Shown: positions 1 through 5,020 of the stretch, piece by piece
How the letters are laid out: each line of letters opens with the position of its first letter
Numbering within the stretch: the first letter of the stretch is position 1
Origin: Candidatus Aciduliprofundum sp.
Lineage (GTDB): Archaea > Thermoplasmatota > Thermoplasmata > Thermoplasmatales > Aciduliprofundaceae
Assembly (NCBI GenBank): GCA_015523135.1
Contig: WAKY01000130.1
Coordinates: forward strand, 1-7,343
Reading direction: 5' to 3'
DNA length: 7,343 nt
Program-made: the position numbers and the translations under genes
Notes under the pieces: generated by a model
Told to the model about the DNA's origin: nothing
Seen by the model: the letters and a program-made list of their open reading frames with translations, nothing else
Database searches by the model: none

Positions 1-408
1 ATAATCTCTTATTCTACGCATCAGAGATGTAAACTTAAGCTTTGTGTAAGAGGTGAGTTTTCCACCTTGAGTGAACATCATAGTAACAGGTCCAAGGCCA
101 TAGGGATCCATAGTATTTACTCCCACTATCGTTGTTTTCTCATCTATGAATTTCTCTACATGCCTAGGATGCGCCACCACAACTTCGTTTCTTTTGAATC
201 CCTGGAGCAAAAGTGCTGCTTCCACTTTTCTTAGACCATAAGGCGCAAATGTTAGCTTTCCATTATCATCTGGAACTTGTGTATCTAAAAAATTATAAAT
301 AGGCTTTGGTACTAGTTCAACGGGAGCACAACCTAGGAAATCCAATAGAGGAATATGCCTGTAGGTGCTTGTAAGGGTTTCATCAGTAGTTAGAACAATC
401 CTTGCCAT
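1..408 (-). CDS. B12-binding/radical SAM family protein, N-terminal part (runs off left edge)
   Basis: The first 136 residues of a protein that continues beyond the window. I translated it from the ATG at 406-408, which directly follows the upstream regulator's stop. Visible landmarks are an N-terminal MARIVLTTDETL strand, HIPLLDFLGCAP (18-29), FAPYGLRKVEAALL (54-67), VVVAHPRHVEKF (76-87) and VGVNTMDPYGLGPVTMMFT (95-113). This pattern matches, from memory, the N-terminus of archaeal COG1032-type Fe-S oxidoreductases with a cobalamin-binding-like domain before the radical SAM barrel. The CxxxCxxC cluster motif would lie outside the window, so radical chemistry is inferred from family resemblance only, and the substrate is unknown. 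Translation starts from a very strong SD (AAAGGAGGTGAG, 413-424) inside the regulator's last codons, so the two genes are co-transcribed and probably translationally coupled. The start is firm; the family name is moderately certain. Confidence 0.7.
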   Translation of the reverse strand, partial: MARIVLTTDETLTSTYRHIPLLDFLGCAPVELVPKPIYNFLDTQVPDDNGKLTFAPYGLRKVEAALLLQGFKRNEVVVAHPRHVEKFIDEKTTIVGVNTMDPYGLGPVTMMFTQGGKLTSYTKLKFTSLMRRIRDY

Positions 409-876
409 TTAACTCACCTCCTTTGTATAATCTTCCAAAATTTTTATCAACGCACCTAAATACTCCTTAGCCTTTGACAATTTGGCATCCAGAGCATCCA
501 CAACCTTTTTTTCTTCATCATTTAACACACTCTTTTCTTCATCCACAATATGTTGAAGCCTAGGAAGATCATGCTCATATATCTCCTGAACTAAGTGAAT
601 AAATACTGAAAGAATATTACTTTCAGACCTATAGAGATATTTTTTTCCGATTTTTTTGCGAATAACAAGATGCATACGCATGAGGCGGTGCAAACTTCCG
701 GTAACTCCAGAGATGCTATAATTCAGATTTTTGGCAATTTCTTCGACATCCATATAGCGGTCCCATATCAAAAGTTCAGAAAGTACCAAAGCATCCATAT
801 CCCTTATCCCACCTCTAGCAAATACCTTTGACATAGATTCCCTGATTTTTTCTATGCCATCTTTCTCAATTTTCAT
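409..876 (-). CDS. Winged-helix transcriptional regulator, GbsR/MarR-like
   Basis: A 155-residue protein predicted to bind DNA in the cytoplasm. Residues about 24-85 form a winged helix-turn-helix: a helix from GIRDMDALVLSELL, then VEEIAKNLNYS with recognition helix ISGVTGSLHRLMRMHLV, and a basic wing VIRKKIGKKYLYR (71-83). Residues about 87-155 are two long charged helices with heptad character, a likely coiled-coil dimerisation region. The size and helix-wing-helix layout fit the GbsR/MarR group; TrmB-like or another archaeal wHTH family is possible. No ligand pocket is recognisable. It is the first gene of a two-gene unit with the B12/radical SAM protein, so control of that gene (and autoregulation) is a reasonable inference. 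No SD precedes the ATG, while a TATA box sits about 25 bp upstream, which suggests a leaderless mRNA. The wing codons contain two A7 runs. Confidence 0.82.
   Translation of the reverse strand: MKIEKDGIEKIRESMSKVFARGGIRDMDALVLSELLIWDRYMDVEEIAKNLNYSISGVTGSLHRLMRMHLVIRKKIGKKYLYRSESNILSVFIHLVQEIYEHDLPRLQHIVDEEKSVLNDEEKKVVDALDAKLSKAKEYLGALIKILEDYTKEVS
413..424 (-). promoter_or_regulatory. Strong Shine-Dalgarno for the B12/radical SAM gene, embedded in the regulator's 3' end
   Basis: On the minus strand the sequence reads AAAGGAGGTGAG, a near-complete match to the archaeal anti-SD. It is followed by TTAA and the ATG at 408. The same bases encode the regulator's last residues (KEVS), so the downstream gene's ribosome site overlaps the upstream coding sequence. 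This decides the start at 408. Confidence 0.85.
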
Positions 877-897
877 AATTTTGTGAAAGTTGTAAAA

Positions 898-905
898 TAT
901 ATAAA
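898..905 (-). promoter_or_regulatory. TATA box of the wHTH regulator operon
   Basis: Minus-strand TTTATATA, inside a wider AT-rich stretch at 894-910. Its centre lies about 25 bp upstream of the regulator's ATG (876), which places the expected transcription start at or next to the start codon. Together with the absence of an SD this predicts a leaderless transcript. It faces away from the rpl10e TATA box 33 bp to the right. Confidence 0.65.
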
Positions 906-930
906 TTTTATTCTAGCCATCTAGCAAAAA

Positions 931-938
931 TATAAATA
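931..938 (+). promoter_or_regulatory. TATA box of rpl10e
   Basis: TATAAATA preceded by an A-rich BRE-like stretch (GCAAAAA, 924-930). The expected transcription start is near 959-960, giving a leader of about 12 nt that just contains the SD GGTGAT (962-967) before the ATG at 972. Confidence 0.65.
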
Positions 939-971
939 CCAAATTCCTAATCACGCCTAAAGGTGATATGA

Positions 972-1487
972 ATGGTAAGAAAACCAGGTAGGATGTATCA
1001 CAACATTGATGGTCCCGCTTACACTCGTCGCGAATACATGGGAGGAGTTCCAAATCCCAAAATTGTGCATTTTGAAATGGGTAATGTTGATGCTAAAAAT
1101 GATTTTCCAATTGAGGTTAATCTCGTCATAAATGAGGCATGTCAGATAAGGCATACTGCCCTTGAAGCAGCTCGTATAATCGCAAACAAGTATTTAGGTA
1201 AGATAGGCACAGCCAATTACTACCTCTGGATAAGAGTATACCCACATCATGTTCTAAGGGAACACAAAATGGCTACAGGAGCAGGTGCAGATAGAATTTC
1301 ATCCGGTATGAGCCTTGCATTTGGAAAGCCCGTTGGCACTGCAGCAAGAGTGCATGAGGGACAAGTTATAATGACTGCAAGGGTAACTCCTCAGTACTTA
1401 GAGAGCGCAAAAAAAGCGTTGAGAGAAGCTTCTTATAAACTTCCAGCACCTTGCAGCATAGTAGTAAACAAGAGATCTGCAAATTAA
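972..1487 (+). CDS. rpl10e: Large-subunit ribosomal protein L10e (uL16)
   Basis: 171 residues, full length for the archaeal/eukaryotic L10e family. uL16 binds the 50S subunit near the A-site tRNA and peptidyl-transferase region and is important for late subunit maturation. Family hallmarks are the N-terminus MVRKPGRMYHNIDGPAYTRREYMGGVP, the central ALEAARIIANKYLGK, YYLWIRVYPHHVLREHKMATGAGADRISSGM and AFGKPVGTAARVHEGQ blocks, and a C-terminal helix carrying AKKALREASYKLP. The start is set by SD GGTGAT at 962-967, 4 nt upstream; an ATG at 968 is out of frame and too close to the SD. The gene appears to stand alone, with its own TATA box, divergent from the wHTH gene and convergent with the DUF835 gene, whose stop codon overlaps its own. 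No terminator space exists between them. Confidence 0.97.
   Translation: MVRKPGRMYHNIDGPAYTRREYMGGVPNPKIVHFEMGNVDAKNDFPIEVNLVINEACQIRHTALEAARIIANKYLGKIGTANYYLWIRVYPHHVLREHKMATGAGADRISSGMSLAFGKPVGTAARVHEGQVIMTARVTPQYLESAKKALREASYKLPAPCSIVVNKRSAN
1484..1487. other. Shared palindromic stop TTAA of two convergent genes
   Basis: Bases 1485-1487 read TAA on the plus strand and end rpl10e. Bases 1484-1486 read TAA on the minus strand and end the DUF835 gene. The coding sequences therefore overlap tail-to-tail by 4 bp, so any terminator for either gene must lie inside the other. Confidence 0.95.
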
Positions 1488-2071
1488 GATTTTAATGGTA
1501 TCTCATTCATTATTTCTTTTTGGAAATGTGCTTTATCCTGTGGGTTTAGGGTATCCAAATCTATTGAAATTAAAAGCACACCATGCTTCTCACTAACCAC
1601 ATCTCTAAGTTTTTGAAGAAGGTGAAGTACCTTTATAAAATCCGTATTAGTTATCATAGTTTCTATCCCATCTAGCACTACAACACCCTTTTCATTCTCA
1701 TTCATAAATTCAACTACAGTAGCATGGAGCTTAGTCAAATCTCCCGGTGAGATCCTATCTTTACCCTTTATACTGGTGAGCCAGATTATCTTAGCATTTT
1801 CCTGATTTACAAATTCTAAACTTTGAGGATTCATTCTGGTTATATACAACCCCTTTAATCCCCTCTCAAGAATTTGTTGGAAGATCTTAATAGCATACTT
1901 TGAATTCTTCTCGTTTATATAATAAGCTTGTCCTGCCTTCATCTCAAAAGATCCCTTTTTTTTCTTTTTTGCATATTTTCTAACAATTCTTTCAACTTCT
2001 TTTCTCAATCCAGCATCATCTTTCTTAAGAGCCACTCTGAGTTCTCTGATAAGCTCTTCAACACTAGGCAT
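1484..2071 (-). CDS. DUF835 domain protein
   Basis: Residue numbers refer to the longest possible form of 200 residues from 2086; I prefer the ATG at 2071 (195 residues, MPSVEELIREL). Residues 8-45 form a charged helical region ending in five lysines. Residues about 50-195 resemble DUF835, a euryarchaeal domain with an ATPase-like fold related to KaiC/RecA-type proteins: GLKGLYITRMNP (76-87), IIWLTS (100-105), ISPGDLTKLHATVVEFM (112-128), VVVLDGIETMI (135-145) and LLISIDLDTL (171-180). I see no Walker A GxxxxGKT, so ATP hydrolysis is doubtful; the VVVLDG strand sits where Walker B would be. The function is unknown. No SD precedes either ATG, and a TATA box is centred about 24 bp before 2071, which favours the shorter leaderless form. 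It is last of three closely spaced minus-strand genes. Confidence 0.75.
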   Translation of the reverse strand: MPSVEELIRELRVALKKDDAGLRKEVERIVRKYAKKKKKGSFEMKAGQAYYINEKNSKYAIKIFQQILERGLKGLYITRMNPQSLEFVNQENAKIIWLTSIKGKDRISPGDLTKLHATVVEFMNENEKGVVVLDGIETMITNTDFIKVLHLLQKLRDVVSEKHGVLLISIDLDTLNPQDKAHFQKEIMNEIPLKS

Positions 2072-2090
2072 AAAATTGAATTCCATTGAA

Positions 2091-2098
2091 AGTATAAA
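2091..2098 (-). promoter_or_regulatory. TATA box for the DUF835 gene
   Basis: Minus-strand TTTATACT (within TATTTATACT), lying just past the methyltransferase stop codon. Its centre is about 24 bp from the ATG at 2071 but only about 9 bp from the ATG at 2086. A transcript started here would begin at or near 2071 and exclude the upstream ATG. Confidence 0.5.
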
Positions 2099-2105
2099 TA
2101 AGTTG

Positions 2106-3173
2106 CTACTCTCTCTTTAAAATGCTTATATAGAAAATATCACCAGAAAGAATATAAGCTCCATAATTGCTCATCTTTATATGCTCTTCATACCCGCATT
2201 TAATTTCTTGGGCTCTAAACTCAGGATTCTTATTTAAAAACTCTTTAATTACCTCCTCCGTTTCCCCCGGAGTATAAGAACAAACAACATACACTAAATA
2301 CCCATCGCTTTTCACATTACTCTTTGCTTTATTCAAAATTTCTAATTGCATCCTAGCAAATTTTTCAAAATTTTCCTGATACTTTGCCTCAGGATTTCTA
2401 GCTGCAGCACCTACCCCACTGCATGGGGCATCTACGAGCACTACAGGAAACTTACCCGAGGGTTTATCGTAAAAAATATGCACATCCACTTCCCATTTTT
2501 TAGCTCTATTCTCCAAGGCCTTCAACTTTCTCTCATTTATATCATAAGCGTGAATTTTTAAATTTGGATTTAGAGCATACATAGCCAAACTTTTTCCACC
2601 ACTCCCTGCACAATAATCTAAAACCTCTTCCCCCAAAGAACCTGCAACCTTTGCAACAATTTGGCTTGAAGAATCTTGGACAATAGCAAGACCATTCTTA
2701 ATTAAGGAAGAATAGCGAGCATTACTGCTAGCTTTAATTGCACTCTCAGGAATAAACTCCTCGGCTTCTATTCCCTCCTTTCTCAATCCTTCTATTGCCC
2801 TTCTCCTTTCTATCTTGCTCAAATTAACGCATAAAACAGTATCTGGTTCTCTATTTATAACCTCAATGAATTCCTTTGGCGTCACTTCTGCAAGCTTGGG
2901 AGATAATGAATGACGAATATGATATGGAGCATCCATCTTTGGCTTCTTTAAACTTAATTTTACATAATTCTCCGCACTCTTCTTCATTCTTCTTTTTTCC
3001 ATAATATAATCGTAGTATAGTTTGTAGCGCACAACATCATGAACAATTCTTGCCACCTCTTCCCGCTCATCAAAACTCAAACCAGAATGGGGCAAGATAT
3101 CACGCATTGCTCGGGCCATATTTCCCTTTTTCATCCACTTCCAGATTATCCTTGCTGCAACCTTTTCAATCAT
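2106..3173 (-). CDS. RsmB/NOP2/NSUN-family RNA (cytosine-5-)-methyltransferase
   Basis: SAM-dependent enzyme predicted to methylate C5 of cytosine in rRNA or tRNA. Numbering follows the 361-residue form from 3191. Residues about 7-75 are a helical NusB-like N-terminus (MIEKVAARIIWKWMKKG, REEVARIVHDVVRYKLYY). Residues about 103-160 form the pre-catalytic domain. The Rossmann core follows: QDSSSQIVA (172-180), SAM motif I DYCAGSGGKS (192-201), acidic strand HAYDIN (214-219), motif IV VDAPCSGVG (253-261) and motif VI VVCSYTPGETEEVI (302-315). Both family cysteines are present: C304 (nucleophile) and C257 (product release). Motif I differs from the common CAAPGGK and motif VI lacks the usual Thr before Cys. 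The RNA target cannot be deduced. I chose the ATG at 3173 because residue 7 begins the family-like N-terminus and neither start has a nearby SD; 3191 remains possible. Confidence 0.85.
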   Translation of the reverse strand: MIEKVAARIIWKWMKKGNMARAMRDILPHSGLSFDEREEVARIVHDVVRYKLYYDYIMEKRRMKKSAENYVKLSLKKPKMDAPYHIRHSLSPKLAEVTPKEFIEVINREPDTVLCVNLSKIERRRAIEGLRKEGIEAEEFIPESAIKASSNARYSSLIKNGLAIVQDSSSQIVAKVAGSLGEEVLDYCAGSGGKSLAMYALNPNLKIHAYDINERKLKALENRAKKWEVDVHIFYDKPSGKFPVVLVDAPCSGVGAAARNPEAKYQENFEKFARMQLEILNKAKSNVKSDGYLVYVVCSYTPGETEEVIKEFLNKNPEFRAQEIKCGYEEHIKMSNYGAYILSGDIFYISILKRE

Positions 3174-3193
3174 ACTAAGGCATCTGGGCATGG

Positions 3194-3201
3194 ATTAAAA
3201 A
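3194..3201 (-). promoter_or_regulatory. Weak TATA-like element before the methyltransferase
   Basis: Minus-strand TTTTTAAT, just past the membrane-protein stop codon and centred about 25 bp upstream of the ATG at 3173. The match is poor, and the gene could equally be read from the upstream membrane-protein promoter. It is listed because the spacing repeats that seen before the wHTH and DUF835 genes. Confidence 0.3.
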
Positions 3202-3203
3202 TT

Positions 3204-3878
3204 TTATCCCTTATCCTCCAGCTTTTCCATCTTTACCTTTATGCTCTCGTCAAAATCCTCCATAGCTGAACCCATACCTTTGTGAAGTGCAAGGGTAAAT
3301 ACCACAACCACAATAATAGCTCCCAGAGTATCAAGGATTAAATCCATCATAGTGTCATACAAGTCAGGCTGGGTAGTTGTGCCCAGAAACTGATCCATGA
3401 GAAACTCCCCAATTTCCCAGACAACACCTAAAGCCATAGTGGTAAATACCGTAAACAGGGCAATGAGGTTTATGCTCATTTGTATTTTGCTGTAGTTCCT
3501 CTCAATTACGAAAAGACTCACCATGATCAGTGTGGCAAGGACCATAGAGGAAAATGTGTGCAGGACAGAGTCGTAGTAATAGAACTTGTCATATATGCCA
3601 AATTCCATACCAAAGATATGGAGGAAAATCGCCAAGGTCATTATTAGATCAAGAAACGCGGGAATGGCAATATCGTAGTACATGTCAAGAATGGGCACTA
3701 GAAATATTATTACTAGGAGAATTGTGGTCCTTATGACACTTGCGAAATCTACCACAAATATATAATGAAAGAATAGAAGAATAAATCCAAATTTAAATAT
3801 CCATGAAAGCACGAGATATATTTTCTCAGAAGTCCTTCTCTTGGTAAAGTAATCCTTTAAGCTTTTATGGCTATTCAT
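3204..3878 (-). CDS. DUF2238/YjdF-like multi-pass membrane protein
   Basis: 224 residues with about six hydrophobic membrane segments, near 20-43, 48-66, 70-93, 107-126, 136-156 and 178-198. The N-terminus is basic and cytoplasmic-looking (KSLKDYFTKRR) and the C-terminal tail charged (about 200-224). Polar residues recur at membrane borders: YYDSVLH (101-107), GVVWEIGEFLMDQ (151-163), then QPDLYDTMMDLILDTLGAII (170-189). The DxxxH, WEIxE and DLYDTxxDLxxD pattern fits the DUF2238/YjdF inner-membrane family as I remember it. That family has no established function to my knowledge; the conserved acidic and His residues could bind metal or carry protons, but this is speculation. There is no signal peptide. 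It is the first gene of the three-gene minus-strand set, with only 12-30 nt before the methyltransferase start, and is divergent from rps12. A weak GAGAG precedes the ATG. Confidence 0.72.
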   Translation of the reverse strand: MNSHKSLKDYFTKRRTSEKIYLVLSWIFKFGFILLFFHYIFVVDFASVIRTTILLVIIFLVPILDMYYDIAIPAFLDLIMTLAIFLHIFGMEFGIYDKFYYYDSVLHTFSSMVLATLIMVSLFVIERNYSKIQMSINLIALFTVFTTMALGVVWEIGEFLMDQFLGTTTQPDLYDTMMDLILDTLGAIIVVVVFTLALHKGMGSAMEDFDESIKVKMEKLEDKG

Positions 3879-3910
3879 CCAAATCTCTCAGGACACAAAG
3901 GTAATTTGTA

Positions 3911-3918
3911 TATTTAAA
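3911..3918 (-). promoter_or_regulatory. TATA box of the membrane-protein/methyltransferase/DUF835 set
   Basis: Minus-strand TTTAAATA (continuing TTTAAATATAC). The expected transcription start is near 3889, giving a leader of about 10 nt with only a weak GAGAG as SD. It lies in the 134-bp divergent region shared with rps12. Confidence 0.55.
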
Positions 3919-3967
3919 GATTATCTAACAAAAATATGGAAATTCAGAGAGTTCTTGAGATAAATTT

Positions 3968-3975
3968 TTTATATA
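3968..3975 (+). promoter_or_regulatory. TATA box of the rps12-rps7-fusA operon
   Basis: TTTATATA at the end of a T-rich run (TTTTTTATATA). The expected transcription start is near 3997, leaving a leader of about 16 nt that contains SD GGTGAT (4002-4007) before the ATG at 4013. No ribosomal or RNA polymerase gene precedes it, so this is the likely main promoter of the cluster. Confidence 0.7.
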
Positions 3976-4012
3976 GGCATCCGTTTAGGTGCCATACTCA
4001 AGGTGATGCCAA

Positions 4013-4441
4013 ATGGCCAATGGATTGTATACTGCTAGAAAATTAAAAGAAGATCGTGAAAAGTTTCGATGGAGTGATAGATACTATAAGCGTAGGGTAT
4101 TAAAGCTCAAAGAGAAAAGTGACCCTCTGGAGGGGAGCCCACAGGCTAGGGGTATTGTTATAGAGAAAGTTGGAATTGAGGCGAAGCAGCCAAACTCAGC
4201 CATAAGAAAATGCGTCAAGGTTCAGCTTATAAAGAATGGAAGAGTTGTCACTGCATTTGCCCCTGGAAATGGAGCAATTAACTTTATTGATGAGCACGAT
4301 GAAGTAGTTATAGAGGGAATAGGAGGAAGATTGGGAAGGTCGAAGGGAGATATCCCTGGAGTGCGTTATAAGGTTATTAAAGTTAATGGAATCTCTCTAA
4401 ATGAACTTGTACGCGGACGCAAGGAGAAACCTGTGAGGTGA
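4013..4441 (+). CDS. rps12: Small-subunit ribosomal protein S12 (uS12)
   Basis: 142 residues, the usual archaeal length, which is longer than bacterial S12 because of the N-terminal extension MANGLYTARKLKEDREKFRW. uS12 sits at the 30S decoding centre and helps monitor codon-anticodon pairing. Diagnostic blocks are SPQARGIVIEKVGIEAKQPNSAIRK (about residues 42-66), VTAFAPGNGAINFIDEHDEVVIEG (80-103) and GDIPGVRYKVIKVNG (113-127). The Asp of GDIPGVRY aligns with the aspartate that is methylthiolated in bacterial S12; no modification is implied here. It is the first gene of the str-type operon, SD GGTGAT at 4002-4007. Its TGA stop is the last three bases of the SD for rps7, so the two are tightly coupled. 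Confidence 0.98.
   Translation: MANGLYTARKLKEDREKFRWSDRYYKRRVLKLKEKSDPLEGSPQARGIVIEKVGIEAKQPNSAIRKCVKVQLIKNGRVVTAFAPGNGAINFIDEHDEVVIEGIGGRLGRSKGDIPGVRYKVIKVNGISLNELVRGRKEKPVR
4435..4441 (+). promoter_or_regulatory. rps7 Shine-Dalgarno overlapping the rps12 stop codon
   Basis: GAGGTGA, whose final TGA is the rps12 stop. The rps7 ATG follows 5 nt later at 4447. Ribosomes ending rps12 sit on this site, which suits coupled, stoichiometric synthesis of uS12 and uS7. Confidence 0.85.
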
Positions 4442-4446
4442 TTTAA

Positions 4447-5010
4447 ATGGATTTTCTAATATTTGGCAAGTATGACCCAAAAGAAGTTGTTGTTAAAGAT
4501 CCCGGACTTGTTAGGTACATAAATTTAGATGCTCGTCTTGTTCTCCATTCTCACGGAAGGCAAGTAAAAAAGCACCTGGGAAAAACTCATGTAAACGTAG
4601 TTGAAAGGCTAATCAACAATCTAATGCGCACAGAGAAGTATACAGGAAAAAAGATGAGCGCATACAATGTAGTAAAAAAAGCATTTGAAATAATTGAGAA
4701 AAAGACAAAGCAGAATCCTATACAAGTTTTGGTGGATGCTATACAGAATGCAGCGCCTAGGGAAGAAGTAACAAGATTAAAGATGGCTGGAATAGCTGTA
4801 CCAAAGGCTGTGGATGTCGCACCTTCAAGAAGATTGGATATAGCATTAAGAAATATAGCATTGGGAGCTGTCAATTCTTCTTTTAAAAATTCTAAAAGCA
4901 TAGAAGAATGCTTAGCCGATGAAATTATGAAAGCTGCAAGAAACGATGTAAGTAGCTTTGCAGTTTCAAAGAAGGAGGAAATTGAGCGCGTTGCCGCATC
5001 TGCAAGATAA
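4447..5010 (+). CDS. rps7: Small-subunit ribosomal protein S7 (uS7)
   Basis: 187 residues, as expected for archaeal/eukaryotic-type S7 with an N-terminal extension before the conserved core. uS7 is a primary binder of the 3' major domain of 16S rRNA, nucleates the 30S head and lies near the E-site tRNA. Recognisable parts are YINLDARLVLHSHGRQVKKHLGK (24-46), NVVERLINNLMRTEKYTGKKMSAYNVVKKAFEII (49-83), NPIQVLVDAIQNAAPREE (90-107) and the basic VDVAPSRRLDIALRNIALGA (122-141). The C-terminus ends EIERVAASAR. The start follows the GAGGTGA SD. Only 10 nt separate its stop from fusA, so it belongs to the same transcript. Confidence 0.98.
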   Translation: MDFLIFGKYDPKEVVVKDPGLVRYINLDARLVLHSHGRQVKKHLGKTHVNVVERLINNLMRTEKYTGKKMSAYNVVKKAFEIIEKKTKQNPIQVLVDAIQNAAPREEVTRLKMAGIAVPKAVDVAPSRRLDIALRNIALGAVNSSFKNSKSIEECLADEIMKAARNDVSSFAVSKKEEIERVAASAR

Positions 5011-5020
5011 GGTGGTTTAG

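Noticed and set aside
968..991. Short out-of-frame ORF (7 codons) starting at the ATG 4 nt before the rpl10e ATG
   Set aside because: The SD is only 1 nt away from this ATG, too close for initiation. The rpl10e ATG at 972 has normal spacing.
3214..3220. GGAGGAT on the minus strand near the end of the membrane-protein gene, as an SD for the methyltransferase
   Set aside because: It is more than 20 nt from the nearest in-frame ATG, with no alternative start codon at usable distance. It is better explained as Glu-Asp codons.
3039..3269. Plus-strand ORF of 76 residues crossing the methyltransferase/membrane-protein junction
   Set aside because: It is antisense to two supported genes, is Leu/His-rich without pattern, and has no SD or TATA box at a suitable distance.
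4587..4901. Antisense ORF of 104 residues within rps7
   Set aside because: It is opposite a clear ribosomal protein gene, matches no known protein to my eye, and has no promoter or SD. It is a shadow of rps7.
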